Counted from the stretch's first letter, positions 1 through 7,300 are shown. The stretch is DNA of 11,552 nucleotides from Nitrososphaerales archaeon TH5896 (GCA_014523625.1 JAATVP010000196.1:1-11552); one strand, 5' to 3'. Made by a program: numbers and translations. Notes: generated by a model not told the origin, from the sequence alone.

Positions 1-39
1 AAAATGAAAGAATAGTGAATTTTTCAATTATCACAAAGG

Positions 40-50
40 CTTATAAAAAA
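40..50 (+). promoter_or_regulatory. TATA-box promoter for the zinc-ribbon gene
   Basis: The sequence cttataaaaa is a good archaeal TATA element. Its centre (about 44-45) lies about 30 nt before the ATG at 75. With the usual archaeal spacing of about 26 nt, transcription would start near 70 and leave a leader of only a few bases. There is no convincing Shine-Dalgarno motif before the ATG, which fits a leaderless or nearly leaderless mRNA. This is inferred from spacing and base composition only. Confidence 0.5.
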
Positions 51-74
51 GAGTATTTTCTATAGGTAAGAAGA

Positions 75-344
75 ATGGCAGGCACTATTTTTCGAGTCCA
101 ATCTCACAAATTCAGTCAGGACAATATTCAAACTACTTTGGTTTGTTCTAAATGCGATCAAGTTTTCTCGAAGGATTTCCTGCTAGACTTGGAAGGCCAA
201 ACAATCGAATTCAAATGTCCTGTCTGTGGCACAGCTGGTGAGACTGACCTTCCGTATAAGAGCGCGGAAGAGAGAGAAGAGCTCGATGAAGACATCGAGG
301 ATATTGAAGAAGAAGGCGAGGAAGAATTTGAAGAAGAGTATTAA
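75..344 (+). CDS. Small zinc-ribbon protein with acidic C-terminal tail
   Basis: This 89-aa protein has two parts. Residues 1-52 contain two CxxC knuckles, C24-x2-C27 and C48-x2-C51, separated by about 20 residues of predicted beta structure. That is the layout of a four-cysteine zinc ribbon. From about residue 64 to the end the chain is almost all Glu and Asp, broken only by a few hydrophobic residues, and is probably disordered. Small archaeal zinc ribbons often act in transcription or translation, and acidic tails often bind basic proteins or mimic nucleic acid, but nothing here fixes a function. There is no signal peptide or membrane segment, so it should be cytoplasmic. The ATG at 75 is preceded by a TATA box at a near-leaderless distance. 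The gene points the same way as the SIS gene downstream but is separated by about 80 nt containing an inverted repeat, so co-transcription is uncertain. I do not recognise a named family. Confidence 0.8.
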   Translation: MAGTIFRVQSHKFSQDNIQTTLVCSKCDQVFSKDFLLDLEGQTIEFKCPVCGTAGETDLPYKSAEEREELDEDIEDIEEEGEEEFEEEY

Positions 345-373
345 AATGCCAATCCAACAATTTACCTAAAGGC

Positions 374-387
374 CCTTATTAGTAAGG
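374..387. repeat. Short inverted repeat between the zinc-ribbon and SIS genes
   Basis: CCTTA and TAAGG form perfect 5-bp arms around a 4-nt loop (TTAG). The repeat ends about 40 nt before the ATG at 427, just upstream of a weak TATA-like ctattaat (391-398). It could be a regulator site for the SIS gene or a weak hairpin ending the upstream transcript. There is no T-tract after it. An element this short can arise by chance. Confidence 0.25.
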
Positions 388-426
388 AAACTATTAATCA
401 ACTGAACCCAGTGACTACGTTTGACC

Positions 427-1374
427 ATGTCCGGGTGGGTTAGCCGATTTAGGAGAGATGTAAACTCACAAACAAAGTATCTCCAAAGACTCCGGCCTCC
501 TAAATCCATGAGTACTAAGAGCGGCATTTTTGTTGGTTCAGGTGACTCTTATGCCTGTGCTCTTCTAATGGAATATTTATCCAACCACAGAATGATTGCT
601 TATCATCCTTCAGATATACTTAATTGTCCACAGGTTCTTTTGGACCATGAAATTTTCTTTATCTCGGCTTCTGGTAGAACGCGTTCAAACATTGAAGCTG
701 CTCAGATAGCGCGTAAATTTGGGGTTAAAACTACCGCTGTTACTGTCTGCTATAAAAGTCCTTTAGAGGAGGTATGTAATGAAACTCTCCATCTGAATTA
801 CTTACATAACCCACGATCTTCAAACACTGGTATTTTGGAGTTCACCGCAACGGTAATTTACTGTATGGCTTTGATAGGGATTAGCATCAACTTGAATATT
901 GCGGGCAAGATATTCAAAAATGCCTATGAACAAGTCAATTTGTGTGGTCAGAACTTGCCAACAAGATTCCAGTCGATCTTATTCCTTGGAAACGGTATGT
1001 CATATCCACTTGCGAATTACGGGGCGCTCAAAATGCATGAACTTTTTGGATTTAGGTCGTTTGGATATCTACTTGATGATTACTATCATGCGCCTATATT
1101 CAGCTTGAAAAAACCAGACTGTGTATTCGTTCTCGACAACGAAAAGTCTAAAAACTCATTATCAGCAAATTTTCATAACAAATTAAGAAAGACTCATGCC
1201 CTATCATTTCATTTTCAACCAGAGGTAGGCCGATCCCCTTTTGAAAAAATTCTATTTTCTATATTCGTTATTCAAATACTTGGTCTTATTTTGGCAGAAA
1301 AATTAAAAATAGACAAACCATACTATCTATCTAGGAAAAGGATACTCAAATTGAGTTCGAGTCTAATCTACTGA
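427..1374 (+). CDS. Tandem SIS-domain protein, GlmS isomerase-like (possible amino-sugar phosphate isomerase or deaminase)
   Basis: The protein has 315 aa and two SIS (phosphosugar-binding) domains and no N-terminal glutaminase domain. Numbering from ATG 427, the first domain has the phosphate-binding motifs GSGDS (37-41) and SASGRT (80-85), which match CGTS and SQSGET of GlmS. The second domain has YPLANYGALKMHE followed by YYHAP. Its K202, E205 and H221 fall where E. coli GlmS has K485, E488 and H504, with identical spacing (3 and 16 residues). The C-terminus (DKPYYLSRK, 296-304) resembles the GlmS end DQPRNLAK, but the catalytic Lys603 position aligns with Arg303, followed by Lys304. Stand-alone proteins of this size are known in archaea, for example the Thermococcus glucosamine-6-phosphate deaminase GlmD, so amino-sugar phosphate chemistry in the cytoplasm is a reasonable inference. 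The substrate is not established. A TTG at 421 is an alternative start; a stop at 412-414 excludes anything longer. There is no Shine-Dalgarno motif, and a weak TATA at 391-398 suggests a near-leaderless mRNA. Confidence 0.8.
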   Translation: MSGWVSRFRRDVNSQTKYLQRLRPPKSMSTKSGIFVGSGDSYACALLMEYLSNHRMIAYHPSDILNCPQVLLDHEIFFISASGRTRSNIEAAQIARKFGVKTTAVTVCYKSPLEEVCNETLHLNYLHNPRSSNTGILEFTATVIYCMALIGISINLNIAGKIFKNAYEQVNLCGQNLPTRFQSILFLGNGMSYPLANYGALKMHELFGFRSFGYLLDDYYHAPIFSLKKPDCVFVLDNEKSKNSLSANFHNKLRKTHALSFHFQPEVGRSPFEKILFSIFVIQILGLILAEKLKIDKPYYLSRKRILKLSSSLIY

Positions 1375-1422
1375 TCTTTAAAATCATATAGATCATTGTT
1401 ATTACGACTGATTCTATTTGGG

Positions 1423-1440
1423 CCCATTTTACAAAGTGGG
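1423..1440. repeat. Hairpin-forming inverted repeat downstream of the SIS gene
   Basis: CCCATTT and AAAGTGGG can pair, with one G-T wobble, to form a stem of about 7 bp with a 4-nt loop, starting 49 nt after the SIS stop codon. It may protect or end the SIS transcript, although no T-tract follows on the + strand. The rest of the 291-nt gap (1375-1665) shows no convincing gene, tRNA or repeat. An open frame at 1418-1624 has no supporting features. Confidence 0.25.
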
Positions 1441-1628
1441 AAAATATATTCGCCAACTGACCACTTCTCGAATAGAGACCTTCCCCATAGTCCCAATAGG
1501 CCTGTTGATTAATTCACCTTCAATCCAAAAACTATGGTTCATAATTATCGCTTCACTTTATATCCGATATTCGGGCAGCCAATTCAGTCATTATTCACCA
1601 AAATTTGATGAAACGTCAATGTAAACAG

Positions 1629-1636
1629 TATATATA
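1629..1636 (+). promoter_or_regulatory. TATA box for tbp
   Basis: TATATATA is centred about 33 nt before the tbp ATG. A start site about 26 nt downstream falls near 1659, giving a leader of about 7 nt. No Shine-Dalgarno motif is present; only gggg touches the ATG. This fits short-leader translation of tbp. Confidence 0.5.
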
Positions 1637-1641
1637 GTTCT

Positions 1642-1653
1642 CCTTTATAAAGG
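1642..1653. promoter_or_regulatory. Perfect 12-bp palindrome containing a second TATA motif, upstream of tbp
   Basis: CCTTTATAAAGG is identical to its reverse complement. It lies between the main TATA box (1629-1636) and the predicted start site near 1659, ending 12 nt before the tbp ATG. If TTTATAAA acted as the promoter, transcription would begin inside the coding region, so it is a poor productive promoter for this start codon. Its position suits an operator, or a decoy TATA bound by TBP itself. The sequence is certain; the role is inferred. Confidence 0.4.
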
Positions 1654-1665
1654 CTGAATAGGGGT

Positions 1666-2229
1666 ATGCCTCAGACTAAACCAATAGTTAGCATAGAGAA
1701 TGTAGTAGCGTCAGCCACTGTTAACCAAACAGTGAATCTCAATTTGATTACCCAGATTTTTCCAGACGTGGAATATCATCCAGATCAGTTCCCGGGGTTG
1801 GTTTTTAGACTCAAATCACCAAAGACTGCCACTCTGATTTTTAGTTCAGGGAAGATGGTGTGCACAGGAGCTAAATCTGAGGACCAAGCCATTAAAGCAG
1901 TTAAAAACGTAGTCCAAAAACTGAAAAAAGGAGGCATTTCTATAGAGCATGAACCGTTTATCGAAATACAAAATATTGTTGCTTCAGCGAGTTTGGGTGG
2001 AAAAATTCATCTCGAATTAGCGGCTAGGGTGCTCCCTCGAAGTATGTATGAACCGGAACAATTTCCAGGACTCATTCATCGAATGTTAGATCCTAAGACA
2101 GTGATCTTATTATTCGCTTCTGGAAAACTAGTTTGCACAGGAGCAAAGAAAGAAACTGAAGTATACAGAGCAGTGCATAATCTTCATAATCTCTTGGAAG
2201 AGAAGAATCTAATGATCTACGAAGGGTGA
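1666..2229 (+). CDS. tbp: TATA-box binding protein (TBP)
   Basis: TBP is the general transcription factor that binds and bends TATA boxes, then recruits TFB and RNA polymerase. The protein has 187 aa, the usual archaeal length, and consists of two direct repeats forming the saddle fold: about residues 7-95 and 98-183. Both repeats keep the FPGL motif and the FxSGKxVCTGAK core (FSSGKMVCTGAK and FASGKLVCTGAK). The four DNA-kinking phenylalanines are present at F42, F59, F133 and F150, and the minor-groove asparagines at N12 (IENVV) and N103 (IQNIV). No activation domain precedes the core, as is normal in archaea. The ATG is preceded by a TATA box at near-leaderless spacing and by a 12-bp palindrome, so regulation at the promoter, possibly by TBP itself, is plausible. 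A T-tract terminator candidate lies about 140 nt downstream. Only one tbp is visible here; whether the genome has paralogues cannot be judged. Confidence 0.98.
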   Translation: MPQTKPIVSIENVVASATVNQTVNLNLITQIFPDVEYHPDQFPGLVFRLKSPKTATLIFSSGKMVCTGAKSEDQAIKAVKNVVQKLKKGGISIEHEPFIEIQNIVASASLGGKIHLELAARVLPRSMYEPEQFPGLIHRMLDPKTVILLFASGKLVCTGAKKETEVYRAVHNLHNLLEEKNLMIYEG

Positions 2230-2370
2230 GTAACTCTCTAAGATAAGTAGGCATATGACAACAAAGTTGAACTGTGTCAAATTAGTCTCTCGAAAGTATA
2301 GATGCATTTATTATGAATTGATGCTCTCTAGATATCTAAAAACATTCTAATACGAAGATTTTATTTGCCT

Positions 2371-2380
2371 GATTTTTTTT
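2371..2380 (+). terminator. Poly-T terminator candidate after tbp
   Basis: A run of eight T (2373-2380), preceded nearby by gattttattt (2357-2365), lies about 140 nt after the tbp stop codon. Archaeal RNA polymerase ends transcription at U-rich tracts without needing a hairpin. The remainder of 2230-2475 is AT-rich and shows no gene or tRNA. Confidence 0.5.
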
Positions 2381-2440
2381 GCTCACCAGTTGTCTGCATC
2401 CTCTGGGAATCAATCTGTTGCAATGTAACTTTTAATTCGT

Positions 2441-2448
2441 ATTAATTT
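2441..2448 (+). promoter_or_regulatory. Weak TATA-like element before the 88-aa ORF
   Basis: The AT-rich attaattt is centred about 31 nt before the GTG at 2476. A start about 26 nt downstream would give a leader of only a few bases. The match to a TATA consensus is modest, and the call rests mainly on position. Confidence 0.3.
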
Positions 2449-2475
2449 GACTGAACTACTTCGTGACAAAGAACG

Positions 2476-2742
2476 GTGCACCTTATTATATCCATTCCTA
2501 GCCAGACCTTTATATATGCTAACAAGGACGGCGAAAATTTAGAATTGAGCTTGATCGGTGGAAATGCTAGACCATTGTCTAGATCAGTATTTTTGATGCA
2601 TTACTTAGTGTTGTATGTGGAATCTTTGTCGCTTCAAAAATGTGGATCTTCAAGTGAAAGTGCGATTCCTTTGGCCAAAAACATCTTAACTGATTCAGGT
2701 TCGGATTCGAGTTATCAAATGGTGATGATACAGTATGCCTGA
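2476..2742 (+). CDS. Hypothetical 88-aa protein overlapping the LarA-like gene
   Basis: I do not recognise this protein. It has 88 aa from a GTG start; a stop codon at 2464-2466 means it cannot begin earlier than 2467. The first half is hydrophobic and beta-like (LIISIPSQTFIYA, then LELSLIGG), followed by one hydrophobic helix-like stretch around residues 37-53. The last third is rich in Ser and Asp. There is no clear signal peptide and no metal-binding motif; a single Cys lies in the middle. Its final codons overlap the next gene by 8 nt in another frame (ATG 2735, TGA 2740-2742). That favours translational coupling and a real gene. The GTG lacks a Shine-Dalgarno motif but has a weak TATA-like element about 30 nt upstream. 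A chance open frame remains possible. Confidence 0.5.
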   Translation: MHLIISIPSQTFIYANKDGENLELSLIGGNARPLSRSVFLMHYLVLYVESLSLQKCGSSSESAIPLAKNILTDSGSDSSYQMVMIQYA

Positions 2743-3853
2743 ATTGTGGCTAAAATACGGTCAAACTTCTGTAGTTGTGGACATAAAGTACGAAAATCTG
2801 CTAGCCCACATTTATCCAATTCCATCTACAGGTTACTTGACAGAGCAACAAATAGAAGAAGAATTGTCCAATATGGACATAGCGGATAACACGATCATAG
2901 TTGTTTTGTCAGTTTCCCAAGCGGTTTTGCATTTGGTGGACAAAATCTCCCAAAGAGCCGTGCTAAAAAAACATACCTGCGTTGCTTTTGCATCTGGAAC
3001 GAATCTTGTAAAACCACTAAAGAATTCATTGCGAAAACAGCCTTATCCCGCATATGAGGTAGCGCATGGTTCCCTTTTTCCCATGCTAAGCAAGTACAAG
3101 AATGTATTATGCATCTCTCAAGCCAGATATGATCCATTGTTTGGCTACGGCGGGTCCCCTACCTTGATTCTTCGACAATTCTTTCCGCCAGAGATGAACG
3201 AAGCGTTTTATTCACGATCAAACAACCTACCCAACCCCCGCAAGAAACTTTTACCACTAGAAATTGCAATGCGCACCGTGGAAAACAACCTAAATGCTAC
3301 GTCAATTGAAGTTGTCGGAAGTTCAAAAATCCATAGCTTGCACCACGGAGCCATTTCTCAGTCATTTGAGAGTGCCATCCGCTCATTAGATCTTGGCGGG
3401 AAAACTGGCATAGAAAAATGCCGAAGTGCATTAATTAGTCCTAGTGACGACCTCGAACCTCATCTCACCTTATGTTCGTCTCTAAACTCTCTCTGGAACG
3501 CAATGCAATTGGTTAAGGAGGGGGGAGTAGCCACTCTGCTCTCGGAAAATAGTATGGGCCTAGGCTGCGAGGCTTTAGAAATGTACGTCCAAGAAAGGTT
3601 AAACATACAAAATCATCTAGAAGAGAGAATTCAATACTTGGAAGGCTTAGAACATATACTCTTCCTACATGAGCTATCAAAAAATCATGATTTAGGAATA
3701 ATATCTACTTTGCCTGAATATTATCTACTAAAACTAGGGCTAGTTCCTTTCAAGTCAACAAAGGAGTGTTATCTTAGGGCCTTGGCAAAGTTCGGAAAAT
3801 CTCAAAAAATACTTGTAATCTCTGGTGCAGATATTCTCCCTTTAATCGATTAG
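2735..3853 (+). CDS. LarA-like (DUF2088 fold) protein lacking the racemase catalytic residues
   Basis: This 372-aa protein resembles nickel-dependent lactate racemase LarA in overall layout. The N-terminus (YGQTSVVVDIKYENL, 8-22) matches the LarA opening strand pattern. SGTN (87-90) sits where LarA has ATGxHRP, FGYGGSP (136-142) where it has AGFSGGRK, GGVATLL and MGLG (263-277) where it has the GGTIIxVA and GxG region, and KILVISGADILPLI (358-371) at the usual C-terminal strand. The residues that bind the nickel-pincer cofactor or do catalysis appear lost: the DHTRPVP motif is missing, His108 aligns with N90, and His174 and Lys184 align with Y132 and P142. It is therefore unlikely to be a classical racemase and may be a diverged binding or scaffold protein. 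No larB, larC or larE cofactor genes are nearby. It overlaps the 88-aa ORF by 8 nt and precedes the RNA polymerase operon by 248 nt. The gene is secure; the family call rests on motif alignment by eye. Confidence 0.6.
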   Translation: MPELWLKYGQTSVVVDIKYENLLAHIYPIPSTGYLTEQQIEEELSNMDIADNTIIVVLSVSQAVLHLVDKISQRAVLKKHTCVAFASGTNLVKPLKNSLRKQPYPAYEVAHGSLFPMLSKYKNVLCISQARYDPLFGYGGSPTLILRQFFPPEMNEAFYSRSNNLPNPRKKLLPLEIAMRTVENNLNATSIEVVGSSKIHSLHHGAISQSFESAIRSLDLGGKTGIEKCRSALISPSDDLEPHLTLCSSLNSLWNAMQLVKEGGVATLLSENSMGLGCEALEMYVQERLNIQNHLEERIQYLEGLEHILFLHELSKNHDLGIISTLPEYYLLKLGLVPFKSTKECYLRALAKFGKSQKILVISGADILPLID

Positions 3854-3963
3854 ATCAAGTTCGGGTACATTGGTAGCTATATTTGTCTTCAAAGAACTAC
3901 TAAAAAATATGAAACTCTGAGCAAGCGAATTGAAACTGGATACTTTTGAAAATCTGCGAATTT

Positions 3964-3988
3964 ATTCGAATTCCGAATTAAAATTTTT
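3964..3988 (+). terminator. Inverted repeat followed by a short T-tract (weak terminator candidate)
   Basis: The perfect 5-bp arms attcg and cgaat (3964-3968 and 3974-3978) are followed by TTTTT (3984-3988), about 110 nt after the LarA-like stop. The hexamer cgaatt also occurs three times here (3957, 3967, 3974). This may end the upstream transcript before the rpoH promoter. The T-tract is short, so support is weak. Confidence 0.25.
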
Positions 3989-4001
3989 CAGTCCAGATAA
4001 A

Positions 4002-4038
4002 GATATACCTATATATTGAGATAGGGGGTAGGTGTATC
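4002..4038. repeat. Inverted repeat enclosing the rpoH-rpoB-rpoA promoter TATA box
   Basis: GATATACCTA (4002-4011) and TAGGTGTATC (4029-4038) are inverted copies matching at 9 of 10 positions, with a 17-nt spacer. The left arm runs into the TATA box (4010-4017), and the right arm ends just before the predicted transcription start near 4040. A dimeric regulator bound here would control the polymerase operon. A dyad of this quality can arise by chance in a few hundred AT-rich bases, so the role is inferred. Confidence 0.35.
4010..4017 (+). promoter_or_regulatory. TATA box for the rpoH-rpoB-rpoA operon
   Basis: TATATATT is the best TATA match in the 248-nt gap. A start about 26 nt downstream, near 4040, gives a leader of about 60 nt containing the rpoH Shine-Dalgarno motif. 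A second, weaker TATA-like catatacaa (4065-4073) would start transcription near 4095 and remove that Shine-Dalgarno from the mRNA, so the upstream element is preferred. Confidence 0.5.
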
Positions 4039-4085
4039 AGAATTTGTATTTCATGTTTCATTCTCATATACAATTGCTGGGAACG

Positions 4086-4091
4086 GGAGGT
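4086..4091 (+). promoter_or_regulatory. Ribosome binding site for rpoH
   Basis: GGAGGT matches the archaeal anti-Shine-Dalgarno end of 16S rRNA and lies 10 nt before TTG 4102. It decides the start, because no ATG, GTG or TTG occurs in frame upstream back to at least 4018, and the next ATG (4141) would remove conserved residues. Confidence 0.7.
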
Positions 4092-4101
4092 AGTCGAGGA
4101 T

Positions 4102-4353
4102 TTGTCTGCTGAGAAGAAGACTGTCAAGATAACTGATCATATGTATCAGCCCAAGCATGAGATTCTGCCTAGACCCGAAGCCAGCGCCGTACTGAAACAA
4201 TACAACGCCAAACCAAGCCAACTTCCGTACATAATGTTAAGCGATAAAGGTTTGCAGGATCTTGATGTTAGACCTGGAGATATCATAAAAATTACTCGCA
4301 AAAGTGCTACTTCGGGTGAAAGTGTATATTACCGCTATGTGGTAGAGGGATAG
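4102..4353 (+). CDS. rpoH: RNA polymerase subunit H
   Basis: RpoH is the archaeal counterpart of the C-terminal domain of eukaryotic Rpb5. It sits at the jaw of RNA polymerase where downstream DNA enters. The protein has 83 aa, typical of the family. It shows the family signature in order: ITDHMYQPKHEIL (10-22), the central LKQYN and LPYIMLSD (31-48), and the C-terminal PGDIIKITRKS followed by SGESVYYRYVV (58-81). The TTG start is forced by the absence of any other upstream start codon, and it has a GGAGGT motif 10 nt before it. rpoB follows after 18 nt, so the two are surely co-transcribed, as in other archaea. An operon promoter with a TATA box inside an inverted repeat lies upstream. The TTG start may lower translation relative to ATG. 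Confidence 0.97.
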   Translation: MSAEKKTVKITDHMYQPKHEILPRPEASAVLKQYNAKPSQLPYIMLSDKGLQDLDVRPGDIIKITRKSATSGESVYYRYVVEG

Positions 4354-4362
4354 GAATAATTC

Positions 4363-4367
4363 AGGTG
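4363..4367 (+). promoter_or_regulatory. Ribosome binding site for rpoB
   Basis: AGGTG corresponds to the 3' half of the archaeal Shine-Dalgarno consensus AGGAGGTGA and ends 4 nt before TTG 4372. That spacing favours TTG 4372 over the in-frame TTG at 4381. A stop codon at 4357-4359 excludes earlier starts. Confidence 0.5.
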
Positions 4368-4371
4368 GTGG

Positions 4372-7300
4372 TTGTTCGTTTTGTGGCCTATAATAAATGA
4401 TATATTAAGAAAGGAAGGAGTGGCAAGGCAACATTTGAACTCCTACAATGAATTCATGGAAAAAGGGATTCAAAGTATTATCGATGAAGTTGCAGAAATC
4501 GAGATAGAGACTTCCGAATATCCTTACAAGATAAAGCTTGGAAAGATTAAGCTGCAGCAGCCTAGAATTATGGAACTTGACGGTTCGATTACCCATGTAG
4601 CGCCCATGGAGGCACGCTTGAGAAACTTGACTTATGCTTCGCCAATCATGTTAGAATGTAGCATCGTAGAAGATGGCAAAATATTGGAATCTAGGTTTAT
4701 TCACATAGGAGACATGCCTGTAATGGTAAAGTCTAATGCTTGCATATTGCATAATATGCCAGAACACAAGCTGATAGAATTGGCTGAAGATCCACGTGAT
4801 CCAGGTGGATACTTTGTCATCAATGGTTCCGAGAGAGTAATTGTAGGATTAGAAGATCTTTCATATAACAAGATTATAGTTGATATGGAAGAGGCGACTG
4901 GTACCCTCCTGTACAAGGCGAAAGTATACTCCTCTATTGTGGGTTATAGAGCAAAATTGGAATTAATAATGAGACCCGATGGATCTGTCGTGGCGAAGAT
5001 ACCTGGATCTCCGGTAGATGTGCCCTTAATCACATTAGTGCGAGCTTTGGGACTGGAAACCGACAAGGACATTGCAAATGGGGTATCATTAAATACCCTT
5101 ATACAGGACGAGCTTGAACCGTCTTTTGAAAAATCGAGTGATGTTCTTACAAGTAGGGATGCCATTATCTATATCAGCAAACGTATTGCCCCGGGTATGC
5201 TTGAAGAATTTCAGATCAAAAGAGCAGAAACTCTTCTTGATTGGGGACTTTTACCTCACTTAGGTAAGAACCCCGATAATCGGCATGAAAAAGCACTCTT
5301 CCTTGGTGAGGCGGCTAGTAAGTTGATCGAACTTAAACTTGGGTGGATTGATGCAGATGACAAGGATCATTATGGTAATAAGGTAATAAAATTCGCCGGA
5401 CAAATGCTCGCAGATCTATTCCGAACCGCTTTCCGGAACTTGATACGTGACATGAAGTACCAGCTCGAACGGTCAGGTCAGAAGCGAGGAATTAACGCTG
5501 TTGCTGCTGCTGTCCGACCTGGAATAATATCCGATAAGCTGAATAACGCAATCGCAACTGGAAATTGGGGAAGAGGTCGGGTCGGAGTAACCCAGCTACT
5601 CGATAGAACGAATTATATGTCTACAGTAAGCCATTTGCGACGTATCCAATCTCCTCTCAGCAGAAGTCAGCCTAATTTTGAAGCAAGGGATCTTCACGCA
5701 ACTCACTTTGGTCGCATCTGCCCTGCTGAAACACCTGAAGGATCTAACTGTGGATTAGTCAAAAACTTGGCATTATCAGCGATCATATCGGTAAGTGTTT
5801 CTTCGGCTGAAATTGTCGAAAAGCTCTTTGAATTAGGAGTCGAGCACGTTGACGAGGCAAATGAGAACTTGAAGCGGATTGGAGCTAGGGTATTTGTTGA
5901 TGGGCAGCTTGTTGGCTATGTGGAGGACGGCGGCCATCTAGCTAACACCTTAAGGACAATGAGGAGATCTGGCAAGATTCATCCTCATGTGGGTGTCTAT
6001 CTTTACAGTTCATTAAACGATAACGCAACCAAGCGTCTTTACATCAGTTGCAATTCTGGACGTGTGCTTAGACCATTGATTATAGTTAGGGATGGTCGGT
6101 CACTGATCACAGACGAAATAATTGAAAAGATTCAAAAGAAATTTCTTTCGTGGACAGATCTTCTGCACACAGGCATATTAGAATTGGTTGATGCCAACGA
6201 AGAGGAGAATTGTTATGTCAATATTGGTACCGAAGTTATAGACCTTTCACACACCCACTTGGAGGTGTTTCCCTCTTCTATTTTGGGGGTTGGGGCGTCT
6301 ATCATACCATACCCTGAACACAATCAATCTCCAAGAAATACCTATGAGAGCGCAATGGCAAAACAAAGTCTTGGGTTTTCAACTCCCCTAATGAATGCGA
6401 GTACATATGTGAGACAACATTTGATGCTCTACCCTCAAACTCCAATGGTTAGCACTAAAGCTATAAATCTGCTAGGCCTGGACGACAGACCAACTGGGCA
6501 AAATGCAATTGTGGCAGTCCTGCCTTATGAAGGCTATAACATAGAAGATGCCGTGGTATTTAATAAGTCAGCAGTGGATAGAGGATTTGGAAGGACCTTT
6601 TTTTATAGAGTCTACGAAGCGGAGGCTAAGCAATATCCAGGTGGTATGAAAGACAATTTTGAGCTACCTTCATCGGAGGAGAATATCCGCGGTTACCGAG
6701 GAGAAAAGGCATATCGCCTCTTAGAACAGGACGGTGCAATAATGCATGAAGCTGTGGTCGTGGGTGGTGATATTCTGATTGGTCGGACTTCGCCTCCAAG
6801 ATTCATGGAAGAATATAGAGAATTCGAGGTCAAGGGTCCATACAGGCGCGATACTTCCATAGGGGTCAGACCGTCAGAAAATGGGGTTGTCGACACGGTC
6901 ATAATGACTCAGTCTGTGGAGGGTGGCAAGATGTTTAAGATACGCGTTCGAGATATGCGAATTCCTGAAATTGGCGATAAATTCGCATCAAGGCACGGCC
7001 AGAAGGGTGTCGTAGGTATGCTGGTTAGCCAAGAGGACTTACCCTACTCGGAGAACGGGATAGTCCCTGATGTTATGATTAATCCTCACGCATTCCCCTC
7101 CCGTATGACAGTAGGTCAGTTTCTGGAATCACTAGGAGGTAAGGCCGCTGCACTAAGAGGTAGAATTGTGGACGGATCAGCATTCCTAGGAGAAAAATTA
7201 GACCAACTTAAGGACGTGCTACAAGATTATGGTTTCAAATTAACGGGTAAAGAAATAATGTATGATGGTAGAACAGGTAGAAAATTCCCAGCCGATGTTT

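Noticed and set aside
4..15. ATGAAAGAATAG at the left edge as the tail of an upstream gene
   Set aside because: Too short to tell a gene end from chance; nothing upstream is visible.
1418..1624. 68-codon open frame between the SIS gene and tbp
   Set aside because: It has a TTG start, no Shine-Dalgarno motif or well-placed TATA box, and an unremarkable composition without motifs. It reads like spacer that happens to be open.
2329..2338. Perfect 10-bp palindrome TAGATATCTA after tbp
   Set aside because: AT-rich 10-bp palindromes are expected about ten times by chance in a window this long, and this one is not near a start site.
1375..4101. tRNA genes, CRISPR repeats or insertion-sequence ends in the intergenic regions
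   Set aside because: No T-arm consensus paired with an acceptor stem, no regularly spaced repeats and no terminal inverted repeats with target duplications were found by eye.
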